Position numbers and translations under genes: made by a program. From assembly GCF_021129235.1 (NCBI RefSeq), contig NZ_JAJOMA010000001.1, positions 248,001-312,000 on the forward strand: a stretch of DNA of 64,000 nt, given 5' to 3'. Numbering within the stretch: position 1 is the stretch's first letter; every line of letters begins with the position of its first letter. This document shows positions 32,758 to 41,635 of the stretch, piece after piece. The DNA comes from Kineosporia mesophila. GTDB taxonomy: Bacteria; Actinomycetota; Actinomycetes; Actinomycetales; Kineosporiaceae. The notes beneath the pieces were generated by a model. The model saw only the letters and a program-made list of their open reading frames with translations. It was not told where the DNA came from and searched no databases.

Positions 32758-33357
32758 TCAGCTCGCCAGGATCTCGCCCAGGTGGGCCATCGGGTCGGCG
32801 GCCGGGGGCGGAGAGCTCGCCTCCAGCGGATCCAGCACGTCCTGCATCCAGATCCGCAGGGCTGCCAGCCCCTGGGCGACGAGCAGGCGGGTGCGCCAGT
32901 CCGGCTCCTGGACCTTTCCGCCCGGGGACATCGCGCGGTTGACCAGGTCGGTCGCCAGCCGGCGCTCGCGGTCGGCCAGCCGCAGGTGCGGACTCACCCG
33001 GGAGGCCTGGGCCGCAGCGTCTTGCAGCACGACGAGCTGCTCGCGGTGCTCGAGCACGTAGTCGCCGAGATCGCGCAGGGCCAGGGAGAGCACCGCGGCG
33101 TCGTCGAGTTCCAGCGGCGCGACGGCGAAGATCTCCCGGATGCGCGCGGCCATCACCCGCGCCGGCTCGGCCAGCAGCTCTTCCTTGGTGGCGAAGTACC
33201 GGAAGAACGTACGGGGCGCGATGTCGGCGGCGGCGCAGATGTCGGCCACCGTCACATTCTCGTAGCCGTGCTCCGCGAACAACCGCAGGGCCGCCTCCAC
33301 GGTGAACGCCCGGGAGGCCGCACGCTTCCGCTCGCGAAGTCCCTGGCCAGTCGCCAC
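32758..33357 (-). CDS. TetR/AcrR family transcriptional regulator
   Basis: A 199-residue TetR protein. The N-terminal HTH is at about 12-58 (AFTVEAALRLFAEHGYENVT, then ADIAPRTFFRYFATKEELL, of the RTFFRYF type). The C-terminal domain carries ALRDLGDYVLEHREQLVVLQ and a MftR-like tail. A perfect 8-bp inverted repeat upstream of its start (33383-33404) is a likely auto-operator. The gene it controls is not obvious, since the next gene upstream is the same-strand MDMPI gene. Confidence 0.85.
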   Translation of the reverse strand: MATGQGLRERKRAASRAFTVEAALRLFAEHGYENVTVADICAAADIAPRTFFRYFATKEELLAEPARVMAARIREIFAVAPLELDDAAVLSLALRDLGDYVLEHREQLVVLQDAAAQASRVSPHLRLADRERRLATDLVNRAMSPGGKVQEPDWRTRLLVAQGLAALRIWMQDVLDPLEASSPPPAADPMAHLGEILAS

Positions 33358-33382
33358 CGCTCGTCCTCACTCCCGATCGCCG

Positions 33383-33404
33383 TCCGTCGTGGATGTACGA
33401 CGGA
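33383..33404. promoter_or_regulatory. Candidate TetR operator
   Basis: TCCGTCGT-ggatgt-ACGACGGA is a perfect 8+6+8 inverted repeat located 26 bp before the TetR start codon at 33357. Position and symmetry fit an autoregulatory TetR site. Confidence 0.5.
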
Positions 33405-33496
33405 TCGAAAGGTGGAACGAGTTGGAGGGGTTTGTCGTCCCCGGGCTGTTTGTGGCGGCGGTCACTCAGCCCCTGATCGGGGACGCGTGGGTTGCC

Positions 33497-34222
33497 CTAC
33501 TGGGTGGCTTCCGTCAGGAGGTCCTTGATCACTCCCACACCCATCAGGTCACCGGTGTACTTCAGGTTCGCGCCCGCCGCGCGGTTGTAGAGCCACAGCT
33601 CCAGGTCCGACGCCGGGCCCTGGATCACCGTGGTGGCCCGGCCCTCGTCACTGACCCGCAGACTCTCGGGCTCGAAGTGGACGAACCAGGAGCGGGCGGG
33701 GGAGCGCAGCTCGATGTCGGGGCGGCCGATCCGGTACTCGTGCGGCTCGATGTCGGCCACCAGCATGACCGCGAGCAGCTCGTCCAGGCCGTCCTCGGCG
33801 AGCTCGGCCCCGATCTCGCTCGCGTCGTTCACGGCCAGCTCGGCGTCGACGCGGTGCACGGTGGTCTCGTGGGCCATCCGCCGGATCCAGAAGCCGACGC
33901 TCTGGTCGGGCGCGAACCAGGTCCAGGCCGGATCCTGCGGCTGGTGCTCGTCGAAAGTCTGGTTCAGCAGCGCGAACCCGCGCTCGAGCACGTCGAGGGG
34001 GCTCAGGCCCGTCCGGTCCGGCACCTGGGTCGGGCGGGCGTTCAGGCGGATGCAGTCCACCTTGTGCAGGTACACCTCACCGACGTGCCGCACCAGGTCG
34101 GCGAACGACCACTCCGGGCAGGACGGCACGGTGATCCCGGTCAGGTCCTCCGCATCCGGGATCACCGACCGCAGACGGGCGTACTCGGTCTCGAGATGGC
34201 GCCGTAGTTCGGAAGTCTCCAT
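33497..34222 (-). CDS. Maleylpyruvate isomerase-family (mycothiol-dependent) protein
   Basis: A 241-residue protein with a DinB-like N-terminal MDMPI domain: VPSCPEWSFADLVRHVGEVY with the first metal His, and RRMAHETTVHRVDAELA with the second His and Glu. A C-terminal MDMPI-C-like domain ends with DLELWLYNRAAG. Family members use mycothiol and zinc, but many are uncharacterised and should not be taken as true maleylpyruvate isomerases. ATG 34222 begins METSELRRHLE. It stands between the TetR gene and palindrome copy D. Confidence 0.8.
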   Translation of the reverse strand: METSELRRHLETEYARLRSVIPDAEDLTGITVPSCPEWSFADLVRHVGEVYLHKVDCIRLNARPTQVPDRTGLSPLDVLERGFALLNQTFDEHQPQDPAWTWFAPDQSVGFWIRRMAHETTVHRVDAELAVNDASEIGAELAEDGLDELLAVMLVADIEPHEYRIGRPDIELRSPARSWFVHFEPESLRVSDEGRATTVIQGPASDLELWLYNRAAGANLKYTGDLMGVGVIKDLLTEATQ

Positions 34223-34272
34223 GGGGAACGATCCTGGCAGCCGGCACGAGTGCGAGCACCCCGATTATTCGT

Positions 34273-34378
34273 CCGTGATCAGGCCGATCCCCCGGCCTTC
34301 GGCCGGGAAGTGCCCCCGCTCTCCGGCGTTCCAGAACCGAGAGTTCTAGAACGCCGGGGAGGTTTTGCATGATCACGG
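34273..34378. repeat. Dispersed palindrome, copy D (composite)
   Basis: The left end carries CCGTGATCAGG and the hairpin CCCGGCC-ttc-GGCCGGG (34291-34307), as in copy A. The right end carries the TTCTAGAA core (GGCGTTCcAGAAC / GTTCTAGAACGCC) and TTTTGCATGATCACGG, as in copy E. The 27 nt at 34354-34380 are identical to 41612-41638. It lies between the MDMPI gene 5' end and the fcl 3' end. Confidence 0.8.
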
Positions 34379-34393
34379 AAAGGTTCTTGGCGA

Positions 34394-35425
34394 CTACCCC
34401 GGGAGGCCGACCAGGCCGTCCTCGATGCGAATGCTGTTCAGGTTGCTCGTGAACCAGCGGTAGGTGCTCTCCACACCGTCGCGCAGCGAGACCTCCGGGG
34501 CCCAGCCCAGGCCGCGCAGGCGTGAGACGTCGAGCAGCTTGCGCGGGGTGCCGTCGGGCTTGGAGGTGTCGAACCGCAGGTTGCCCTGCCAGCCCACGAC
34601 ATCGGCGATGGTCTCGGCCAGTTCGCGGATGGTGACGTCGGTGCCGGTGCCCACGTTGACGGTGTCGGGTGAGTCGTAGTTCTCCAGCAGGAAGACCAGG
34701 GCCGAGGCCAGGTCGTCGACGTGCAGGAACTCGCGCCGCGGCGTGCCCGATCCCCAGATCGTGACCTCTTGCGCGCCGGTCAGTTTCGCCTCGTGGAAGC
34801 GGCGGATCAGGGCCGGCATCACGTGCGAGTTGGTGGCGTCGAAGTTGTCGCCCTGGCCGTAGAGGTTGGTCGGCATGGCGCTGATGTAGGGCAGGCCGAA
34901 CTGCCTGCGGATCGACTGCACCTGCATGATGCCGGCGATCTTGGCGATGGCGTAGGCGTCGTTCGTCGGCTCCAGGGCGCCGGTGAGCAGCGACGACTCC
35001 TTGATCGGCTGCTCGGCGAACTTGGGGTAGATGCACGAGGAGCCCAGGAACAGCAGGCGCTGCACGCCGAACTGCCGGGCCGCGTCCATCAGGTTGACCT
35101 GGATCCGCAGGTTGTCGCTGAGGAAGTCGGCCGGGTAGGTGTCGTTGGCCAGGATCCCACCGACCCGGGCCGCGGCCACGATCATCACGTCGGGCCGGTT
35201 CGCGGAGACGAAGTCCATCGTCGCCGTCCGGTCGCGCAGGTCCACCTCGGAGGAGGAGGCACCGATCAGGCCGGTGAATCCACGCTTGCTCAGCGCGCGC
35301 CAGACGGCGGAACCGGCCAGGCCGCGGTGGCCGGCGACATAGACGCTGAGATCGGGGGTGAGACGCGCGGGCGTGTGCTCGACCGAGAGGTCCGCCGCGG
35401 TGGGGGAGGACGGAAGCGTGGTCAT
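34394..35425 (-). CDS. fcl: GDP-L-fucose synthase
   Basis: A 343-residue NAD(P)-binding epimerase/reductase. VYVAGHRGLAGSAVWR is the GDP-fucose synthase N-terminal GxxGxxG motif. LLFLGSSCIYPKFAEQPIKE, YAIAKIAGI (YxxxK) and MPTNLYGQGDNFD are highly characteristic of Fcl/WcaG. It converts GDP-4-keto-6-deoxymannose to GDP-L-fucose, the step after Gmd. ATG 35425 (MTTLPSSPTA) is chosen, giving ~30 polar residues before the fold. It is divergent from gmd with 251 bp between, so the two pathway genes may share control. Confidence 0.92.
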   Translation of the reverse strand: MTTLPSSPTAADLSVEHTPARLTPDLSVYVAGHRGLAGSAVWRALSKRGFTGLIGASSSEVDLRDRTATMDFVSANRPDVMIVAAARVGGILANDTYPADFLSDNLRIQVNLMDAARQFGVQRLLFLGSSCIYPKFAEQPIKESSLLTGALEPTNDAYAIAKIAGIMQVQSIRRQFGLPYISAMPTNLYGQGDNFDATNSHVMPALIRRFHEAKLTGAQEVTIWGSGTPRREFLHVDDLASALVFLLENYDSPDTVNVGTGTDVTIRELAETIADVVGWQGNLRFDTSKPDGTPRKLLDVSRLRGLGWAPEVSLRDGVESTYRWFTSNLNSIRIEDGLVGLPG

Positions 35426-35676
35426 GACGCGGAACGGTACTGCAGAACGAGCACCTTGCGTGCCTGTTCGGTGACTATCGGTGCATCTCGTCCTTGCGGG
35501 GCCGTCACGCATCGGGCAAACGCCGGAGGTTGCCGGAACTGATCGACAATGCCCCTCCGTGATCGTCCCATCACGCTACGGTACGGACTGAATCGGCTAC
35601 TCAGCGAGTCCGGCACATTGCCGTCAGTGACGACGGTAGGGGCGGTCTTGCGTCCACCATTTCTGGGGGCGGCACG

Positions 35677-36687
35677 TTGGAGACACCTAAGAAGGCTCTG
35701 ATCACCGGGATCACCGGTCAGGACGGCTCGTACCTGGCCGAGCTCCTGCTCCAGAAGGGCTACGAGGTGCACGGCATCGTGCGCCGGTCGTCCCAGTTCA
35801 ACACCGGCCGGATCGACCACCTCTACGTCGACTCCCACGACCCGCGGGCGCGCCTGTTCCTGCACTACGGCGACCTGACCGACGGCTCGCGCCTGGTCAC
35901 GCTGCTGGAGAAGGTGCAGCCGGCCGAGGTGTACAACCTGGCCGCGCAGTCGCACGTGCGGGTCTCGTTCGACGAACCGGAGTTCACCGGTCTCTCGACG
36001 GGTGTGGGCAGCACGCGTCTGCTCGAGGCGATCCGGATGATCGGTCTGGAGTGCCGTTACTACCAGGCCTCCAGCTCGGAGATGTTCGGCGCGACCCCGC
36101 CGCCGCAGAACGAGGCCACGCCGTTCTGGCCGCGCAGCCCGTACGGCGCCGCGAAGGTGTACGCGTACTGGATGACGCGCAACTACCGTGAGGCGTACGG
36201 GATGTTCGCCACCAACGGCATCCTGTTCAACCACGAGAGTCCGCGCCGCGGTGAGACGTTCGTGACCCGCAAGATCTCGATGGCGGTCGCGAACATCGTG
36301 GCGGGTAAGCAGGACTACCTCTACATGGGCAACCTCGACGCGGTGCGCGACTGGGGCTACGCCAAGGACTACGTCGAGGCGATGTGGATGATGCTCCAGG
36401 CCGACAAGGCCGAGGACTTCGTCGTGGCGACCGGAACCGCCTACACGGTCAAGGATTTTCTGCAGTTCGCGTTCGAGCACGTGAATCTGGACTGGGAGAA
36501 GTACGTGCGCTTCGACGAGCGCTACCTGCGCCCGACCGAGGTGGACTCACTGATCGGTGACGCCTCCAAGGCCCGCGACGTGCTCGGCTGGACCCCGAAG
36601 GTGCTGCCCCCGGAGCTGGCGAAGCTGATGGTCGACGCCGACATGAGCACCATCGACCTGCGCACGAAGCTGCCCGCGCAGCTGTGA
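35677..36687 (+). CDS. gmd: GDP-mannose 4,6-dehydratase
   Basis: A 336-residue extended [73 protein letters not shown] (YxxxK) and [18 protein letters not shown] are all Gmd hallmarks. It makes GDP-4-keto-6-deoxy-D-mannose from GDP-mannose. The start is TTG 35677 ([11 protein letters not shown]) with GGGGGCGG upstream; no ATG fits better. The stop overlaps the GTG of the GT9 gene (GTGA), so the two are translationally coupled. Confidence 0.93.
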   Translation: METPKKALITGITGQDGSYLAELLLQKGYEVHGIVRRSSQFNTGRIDHLYVDSHDPRARLFLHYGDLTDGSRLVTLLEKVQPAEVYNLAAQSHVRVSFDEPEFTGLSTGVGSTRLLEAIRMIGLECRYYQASSSEMFGATPPPQNEATPFWPRSPYGAAKVYAYWMTRNYREAYGMFATNGILFNHESPRRGETFVTRKISMAVANIVAGKQDYLYMGNLDAVRDWGYAKDYVEAMWMMLQADKAEDFVVATGTAYTVKDFLQFAFEHVNLDWEKYVRFDERYLRPTEVDSLIGDASKARDVLGWTPKVLPPELAKLMVDADMSTIDLRTKLPAQL

Positions 36688-38123
36688 CCGGACCGGCCGT
36701 TGCGGGCACGTCGCCGACGGCCGGGGAATCGACCGCCCAGGCCCGGGCGCGCCGGGCACTGGGGGTGGAGAACCTGTGGCCGGCCCGCGTGATCGACGAA
36801 TCCGGGCCGGCCCGGCTCCCCTCCCGTACCCGGTTGTCGCCCGGGCTCTTCCGGCGCCTGGCGGACTCGTTGCGGCCGGTCGTGGAAGCACGGCCGGATC
36901 TGCGCGAGGTACCCCCGCGCACGGTGCTGATGATCCGCACCGACGAGGTCGGCGACCTGATGATGACCCTGCCGTTGCTGACGGCGATGCGCGTGGCCTG
37001 GCCGCAGGCCCGCGTCACCCTGGTCACCCGGGGTCTGCGGGGCCAGGTCATGCGCGGCGGTTCGATGGTGGACGACGTGGTCACCTGGCCCGCGAGACCC
37101 TGGCGGGAGTCGCTGGCGGGGCAGTTGCGGTGCTGGCGGTTCGCCCGCCGGCTGCTGCGCCGCGCGCGCCCCGCCCAGGGGCGTTTCGACCTGGCCGTGC
37201 TGCCGCGCCGCGACGCCGAGCACTTCGGCGCCCGGTACGTCGCCGCCGCGGCCGCCGACCGGGTGGCCGCCTTCGACCCGGCCGACCGGCTGGGGCCGAT
37301 CGGGTCGATCGGGCAGGAGCGCGAACGTGACCTCGTCTCCGACCTGGTCTGTGCCGGCGAGCCACTGACTCATGTTCTGCGGCAAGGAGAACGGCTCGCC
37401 GCGGCACTGGGGGTGACGATCACGCCGGATGCCTACGACGCTCCCGGCCTGGCGCTGATCGGGCCGTCCGACCACGCGGCGGCCCGCACCCTGCTCTCGC
37501 CCTTGACGGCGCCGGCCCCGGCCACCGGTCCGCTGGTCGCGGTGATGCTGAACAGCCCGCACGCCCGGGGGTCCTGGCCGGGCTACGCCGAGGCCGTCAA
37601 CCAGGTGCACCAGCGTCTCGGGATTCGCGTGGTGCTGCTCGGTGGGCCGGACGACGAGCAGCTCGGGGACGACTTCATCCGCACCCTGAACCCGTCGGTA
37701 CCGATCGTGAGTGCCGTCGGCCGGGCGCCGCTGCGCACCACCCTGGCCCTGCTGGCCAGCAGCGATCTCTATCTCGGGGGCATCGGCGACGCGATGCACC
37801 TGGCCTGTGCGGTGGCGACCCCGTGCGTGGCGGTGACCTGTCATCCGGCCGGCGGGAACCCGGCGGACGACGATGCCCCGAACCGGATCGGCCCGTGGTC
37901 GGCCGACTCCCGGGTGGTGGGACCGGCCCGGCCCGCGGCGGGGTGCCAGGACACCTGCGTCAGCGACGTCGCGCACTGCATCACCGGGGTCGGCACCGCG
38001 CTGGTGGCCCGGACGGTCGCCGACGTCCTGCTCGGCCTGACCTCCCGGGCCGTTGTTCCCACGGCACCTCAGGTGCCTCAGCAAGCCCGGCACGCCGAGC
38101 AGGCCGGGTTCGCGACCGCCTGA
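36684..38123 (+). CDS. Glycosyltransferase family 9 (heptosyltransferase-like)
   Basis: A 479-residue GT9 protein. [20 protein letters not shown] is the GT9 N-terminal signature. The C-terminal half has [17 protein letters not shown] and [20 protein letters not shown], where GT9 enzymes bind the sugar nucleotide. It has an extra ~75-residue polar N-terminus and a C-terminal extension. Actinobacteria lack LPS heptose, so it probably transfers another sugar to a surface or wall glycan, perhaps linked to the gmd product it is coupled with (4-nt overlap). Confidence 0.85.
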   Translation: MTGPAVAGTSPTAGESTAQARARRALGVENLWPARVIDESGPARLPSRTRLSPGLFRRLADSLRPVVEARPDLREVPPRTVLMIRTDEVGDLMMTLPLLTAMRVAWPQARVTLVTRGLRGQVMRGGSMVDDVVTWPARPWRESLAGQLRCWRFARRLLRRARPAQGRFDLAVLPRRDAEHFGARYVAAAAADRVAAFDPADRLGPIGSIGQERERDLVSDLVCAGEPLTHVLRQGERLAAALGVTITPDAYDAPGLALIGPSDHAAARTLLSPLTAPAPATGPLVAVMLNSPHARGSWPGYAEAVNQVHQRLGIRVVLLGGPDDEQLGDDFIRTLNPSVPIVSAVGRAPLRTTLALLASSDLYLGGIGDAMHLACAVATPCVAVTCHPAGGNPADDDAPNRIGPWSADSRVVGPARPAAGCQDTCVSDVAHCITGVGTALVARTVADVLLGLTSRAVVPTAPQVPQQARHAEQAGFATA

Positions 38124-38287
38124 GGTGCGCAGACGCGTCCTCCATTCGGGCCGCTCCGCATCGGCGGGTGATGAGCGGACTTGAGCACGGCCCGTCACCC
38201 TTCACCCGATCGGCGGTCGCCCACCCGGGGGCCGGCGGGTGACCCTTGGCCGGACAGTGCGCCGACGGCAAGAGGGTGAGGACTTCG

Positions 38288-38668
38288 ATGGGGGCACGAC
38301 GGTGCGTCGTCATCCCGGTCATCGAGCGTCCCAACGGGATGGTCATGACTCCGTCGTCGACGGACGGCGGGTACTTCCCGCGGGTCATCGTCGAGGGGCA
38401 GGTGCGGTACTCGCGCCTCGTCGTCGACGGGACCGACGAGGTCTGGGGCCCGACCCTGGCCGACGCCCAGGAGCGCGCGGCCGCCCAGAATTCCGCCTGG
38501 GGTCTGAGCAGTGACGACGTCCTGCAGATCCTGCTCGGCTGGCAGGTGGCCCGGGACCAGGAGGACGCCCGGGTGTTCTGCCCGTCCTGCCACCGTCAGT
38601 ACGACTGGGGTTCCGGCGGCCCGTGCCGCGCCTGCGGGGGCGACGGGCCGGTTTCCGGTAGCAACTAA
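38288..38668 (+). CDS. Hypothetical protein with C-terminal zinc ribbon
   Basis: A 126-residue protein. The N-terminal ~85 residues form a mixed alpha/beta part (RRCVVIPVIERPNGMVM, RYSRLVVDGTDEVWGP) of no recognised family. The C-terminus carries FCPSCHRQYDW and PCRACGG, two CxxC knuckles that should bind zinc as a rubredoxin-like ribbon. ATG 38288 has GAGGA upstream. It stands alone after the GT9 gene. Confidence 0.65.
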   Translation: MGARRCVVIPVIERPNGMVMTPSSTDGGYFPRVIVEGQVRYSRLVVDGTDEVWGPTLADAQERAAAQNSAWGLSSDDVLQILLGWQVARDQEDARVFCPSCHRQYDWGSGGPCRACGGDGPVSGSN

Positions 38669-38742
38669 TTTTCCCAGTATTTTCCTTCTGTAACCGGATC
38701 AGCGCGTAGGGTGGGCGGCCTGTCAAGTTGGAGGGACTTGTC

Positions 38743-38940
38743 GTGGGTGCTCTGATGGTGGGCGAAGGTCGATGGGTGAAGATCGCGCTGATCGCGGCCA
38801 TGGCCATCGTGATCGGCTCGACCATGCTGGTGACGTCGCACCGGGCCAAAACCGGCGCCGTCGACCTCGACCAGCAGTCGGACCAGTGCGCACTGCCGAT
38901 CGGGGAACGCGTCGGCGGCTGGGTCTGCCCGGCCGACTGA
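38743..38940 (+). CDS. Small single-helix membrane protein
   Basis: A 65-residue peptide: short N-terminus, one membrane helix (about 13-33, KIALIAAMAIVIGSTMLV) and an outward tail with two cysteines (DQCALPIGE and GWVCPAD). GGAGGG precedes the GTG at 38743 by 8 nt, and TAGGGT (38707-38712) may be its -10 box. It is convergent with cbiO, with an 8-bp gap. No family is recognised; the paired cysteines could form a disulfide outside the membrane. Confidence 0.55.
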   Translation: MGALMVGEGRWVKIALIAAMAIVIGSTMLVTSHRAKTGAVDLDQQSDQCALPIGERVGGWVCPAD

Positions 38941-38948
38941 TGTGCTGC

Positions 38949-39686
38949 TCAGGCCGTGGGCACGCTGAAGCCGAAAGGTAGTTCCAGCCGGTACTTCGCC
39001 AGCTGCTCGTCGTCGGCGAGCAGCTGGGCGGTCGGGGCGTCGGCCTGGATGCGGTGGTCGGCGAGCACCACCGAGCGCGGGCACAGCTGTAACGCGTAGG
39101 GCAGGTCGTGGGTGATCATCAGGATGGTCACGTCCAGGCTCAGCAGCACCTCGGCGAGCTCGCGGCGGGCAGCCGGGTCGAGGTTGCTGGAGGGCTCGTC
39201 GAGCACCAGGATGTCCGGATCCATCGCCAGCACGGTCGCCACGGCCGCGCGGCGCCGCTGGCCGAACGACAGGTGGTGCGGCGGCCGGTCGGCCACGTCG
39301 TGCAGCCGTACCTGGGTCAGCGCCTGATCGACCCGCTGCGCGACCTCGGCCTGGCCCAGCCCGAGATTGCGGGGACCGAACGCCACGTCGTCGCGCACGG
39401 TCGGCATGAACAGCTGGTCGTCGGGATCCTGGAAGACGATCCCGACCCGGCGCCGGATCTCCGCGAGATTGCCCTTGTCCACCGGCATTCCGCTGATCTC
39501 GACGGATCCCGAGGTGGCCGTGTGGATGCCGTTCAGGTGCAGGGCCAGGGTGGTCTTGCCGGCGCCGTTCGGGCCGAGCAGGGCCACCCGCTCACCCTGC
39601 TGCACGGTCAGGTCCACGCCGTCCAGCGCCAGGTGGCCGTCGGGGTAGCTGAAACTCAGGCCCCGCAGCCGTAAGGCGTCGCTCAT
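38949..39686 (-). CDS. cbiO: ECF-type cobalt/nickel transporter, ATPase subunit
   Basis: A 245-residue ABC ATPase. Walker A is GPNGAGKTT, the Q-loop VFQDPDDQLF (the ECF-type FQDPDDQ), the signature LSFGQRRRAA (Gly-Gly changed to Phe-Gly, normal for CbiO), Walker B ILVLDEPSSNLD, and the switch His MITHDLP. It powers the CbiM/CbiQ transporter. Its ATG overlaps the cbiQ stop (4 nt). It is last in the cbiM-PDGLE-cbiQ-cbiO operon. Confidence 0.92.
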   Translation of the reverse strand: MSDALRLRGLSFSYPDGHLALDGVDLTVQQGERVALLGPNGAGKTTLALHLNGIHTATSGSVEISGMPVDKGNLAEIRRRVGIVFQDPDDQLFMPTVRDDVAFGPRNLGLGQAEVAQRVDQALTQVRLHDVADRPPHHLSFGQRRRAAVATVLAMDPDILVLDEPSSNLDPAARRELAEVLLSLDVTILMITHDLPYALQLCPRSVVLADHRIQADAPTAQLLADDEQLAKYRLELPFGFSVPTA

Positions 39687-40450
39687 GTCAGAACTGCTGC
39701 TGTCAGACTCACGGCAGCGAACAGTACCGGCAGGCTGAGGGCCAGGCCCCAGGTGGTCATCGTGGCGCCGTCGCCCTCCGGCTGGGGCATGCGGCCGGTG
39801 TACCCGCGCGACAGCATGGCCAGGTGCACCCGCTCGCCGCGCTCGAAGCAGCGCACGAACAACGCGCCCGCGCTGCGCCCCAGCACCGGCCAGTGGCGAA
39901 TGTTGCTCGCCACGAAACCTCTTGATTCCCGGGCGATCCGCATGCGCCGCAGCTCGTCGGCGACGACGTCGGCATAACGGATCATGAAGCTCATGATCTG
40001 CACGATCAGGGTCGGCATCCGCAGCCGTTCCAGGCCGGTCAGCACCTCGCGCAGGGGAGTGGTGGAGGCCAGCAGGATCGAGACCGACACGCCGAGCGTG
40101 GCCGTGGCCAGCAGTTCCCAGGCACCCCAGAGGCCGTCGGTGCTCAGGTGCAGCCCGAGCACGTCGGTGCGCTCACCGCTCGCCACGAAGGGCAGCAGCA
40201 GGGCGAAACCGATGAACGGGAGCTCAATCAGGAGACGCCGGGCGATCAGGAGCAGGGGAATCCCCGCGGTGACCGCCAGAATCACGATCACGACCGCGAA
40301 AACGCCGAAGGCCCAGAACTGCTCACGGGGTGCGGCGACAATCGCGAGCACTGCCAGCACCGCGGCCACGAGTTTCACCTGGGCCGGCAGACGGTGCAGG
40401 ACCGACGTCCCCGGCAGGTAGAGCGTGTGGTGTGCGTGCCCGCCACTCAC
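39683..40450 (-). CDS. cbiQ: ECF-type cobalt/nickel transporter, transmembrane subunit
   Basis: A 255-residue membrane protein with about six helices. LHRLPAQVKLVAAVLAVLAI, FMIRYADVVADELRRMRIAR (the ARESRG coupling region that contacts the ATPase) and LFVRCFERGERVHLAMLSRG match CbiQ/EcfT. It joins CbiO to the substrate-binding CbiM. The GTG start at 40450 overlaps the stop of the PDGLE gene, and its stop overlaps cbiO, so expression is tightly coupled. Confidence 0.92.
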   Translation of the reverse strand: MSGGHAHHTLYLPGTSVLHRLPAQVKLVAAVLAVLAIVAAPREQFWAFGVFAVVIVILAVTAGIPLLLIARRLLIELPFIGFALLLPFVASGERTDVLGLHLSTDGLWGAWELLATATLGVSVSILLASTTPLREVLTGLERLRMPTLIVQIMSFMIRYADVVADELRRMRIARESRGFVASNIRHWPVLGRSAGALFVRCFERGERVHLAMLSRGYTGRMPQPEGDGATMTTWGLALSLPVLFAAVSLTAAVLT

Positions 40451-40785
40451 GGGCGGGGAGCAGAGGACGACACGGTCTCGTCGGTCGCCTGGTTGCTCTT
40501 GCGGCGACGGGTCACGAGCACGAGGGAGGAGGCGGCCAGGAAGACCACGGCGACACCGATCACCCCGGCCAGGCCACCGGAGAGCCGGGCGTTGCCGACG
40601 CCGCTGACCCCGTAGCCGGCCAGGGGCGAGCCGTCGAGGTCGTGGTTCTTGGCGTTGGCCGCGATGCCGTGGTCCTGGCTGACCTTCTCCAGGCCGTCGG
40701 GAGAGCTGCTGGCGTAGTAGCTGACCACGCCGGCGAAGAGCAGGCTGACGAGGAACAGGCCGATCAGGAGGTTACGGGTGCGCAT
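40447..40785 (-). CDS. PDGLE-domain protein (CbiN-like component)
   Basis: A 112-residue protein with an N-terminal helix (NLLIGLFLVSLLFAGVVSYY), the diagnostic loop SSPDGLEKVSQDHGI, then a second helix (LAGVIGVAVVFLAASSLVLV) and a basic tail. PDGLE proteins replace or resemble CbiN/NikN, the small membrane component that aids metal loading by CbiM. It lies between cbiM and cbiQ with 5 bp and a 4-nt overlap, respectively. Confidence 0.88.
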   Translation of the reverse strand: MRTRNLLIGLFLVSLLFAGVVSYYASSSPDGLEKVSQDHGIAANAKNHDLDGSPLAGYGVSGVGNARLSGGLAGVIGVAVVFLAASSLVLVTRRRKSNQATDETVSSSAPRP

Positions 40786-40790
40786 GACGG

Positions 40791-41486
40791 TCAGACCTCC
40801 TGGACCATCGGGGCGGCCGGGACCGCAGCGGCTTCCCGCTTCCGGAAGCGGTTGAGATACACCAGGTCCGGCCGGGCCGAGAGAATGGCGGCGACGGTCA
40901 TGGCGGTGATCAGCCCCTCGCCGATGCCGATCAGCACGTGCACGCCGACCATGGCCGCGGCGACGGTGGTGAGCGACACGTCGGTGGTGCCGCCCAGCGC
41001 GTAGAAGCCGACGAAGACCAGCGATGCGGCGGGCACCGAGATCCCGGCGGCGATCCCGGCCGCGACCGGCAGCCAGCCCTTCGCCCGGGGCAGCGCTCGT
41101 ACCAGCAGCAGGGCCAGTGGGAAGCCGACGAGCACCGTGGCCAGGGACATGTCGGTGATGTTCACACCGAGTGCGGTGAGACCGCCGTCGGCGAACAGCA
41201 GACCCTGGACCAGCAGCACCACCGCTACGCACAAGGCGCCGGTGTAGGGCCCGACCAGCACCGCGGCGAGGGTGCCACCGAGCAGGTGACCACTGGTGCC
41301 GCCGGCGACGGGGAAGTTCAGCATCTGCACGGCGAACACGTAGACCGCGACCAGCCCGGCCAGCGGTGCGGTGCGGTCGTCGAGTTCACGGCGGGCGCCC
41401 CGCAGGCACAGGGCCAGGCCGCCGGCCGCGACGACGCCGGCCGCGATGGAGACCGGGGCATCGATGAAGCCGTCGGGTGCATGCAT
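40791..41486 (-). CDS. cbiM: ECF-type cobalt/nickel transporter, substrate-binding subunit
   Basis: A 231-residue membrane protein. It begins MHAPDGFIDAP, the strictly conserved N-terminus whose His2 and amino group bind Co2+ or Ni2+ in CbiM/NikM. FPVAGGTSGHLLGGTLAAVL is the second conserved metal-site region. Whether it prefers Co or Ni cannot be read; the cob genes 8 kb away favour cobalt. It leads the four-gene operon. A short inverted repeat 19 bp upstream may bind a metalloregulator. Confidence 0.92.
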   Translation of the reverse strand: MHAPDGFIDAPVSIAAGVVAAGGLALCLRGARRELDDRTAPLAGLVAVYVFAVQMLNFPVAGGTSGHLLGGTLAAVLVGPYTGALCVAVVLLVQGLLFADGGLTALGVNITDMSLATVLVGFPLALLLVRALPRAKGWLPVAAGIAAGISVPAASLVFVGFYALGGTTDVSLTTVAAAMVGVHVLIGIGEGLITAMTVAAILSARPDLVYLNRFRKREAAAVPAAPMVQEV

Positions 41487-41504
41487 GAAGGACAGGTTCG
41501 CTCA

Positions 41505-41523
41505 ATTGCAGACTCTTGGCAAT
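41505..41523. promoter_or_regulatory. Candidate metal-regulator site upstream of cbiM
   Basis: ATTGC-agactcttg-GCAAT, a 5-bp inverted repeat, lies 19 bp before the cbiM start. It loosely resembles the TTGCAA-type half sites of the nickel regulator Nur in Streptomyces, but the match is poor. No cobalamin riboswitch is seen in the short leader. Confidence 0.25.
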
Positions 41524-41552
41524 AACGCGACGCGCGCCCCCATCCCTTTGTT

Positions 41553-41635
41553 CGTGATCATGCAAAACCTCCCCAGTGTTCTAGAACTCTCGAGCCTACA
41601 GTTCTAGAACTCCGGGGAGGTTTTGCATGATCACG
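41553..41635. repeat. Dispersed palindrome, copy E (best preserved)
   Basis: The outer arms of 22 nt (41553-41574 and 41614-41635; core GTGATCATGCAAAACC) pair perfectly. The inner GTTCTAGAAC occurs at 41578-41587 and 41601-41610. It lies between the lysR 3' end and the cbiM 5' end, and supplies the TGA stop of the LysR gene. Confidence 0.88.

Noticed and set aside
41487-41552. Cobalamin riboswitch before cbiM
   Set aside because: The leader is only ~65 nt before the palindrome and contains no B12-box-like sequence or multi-stem layout.
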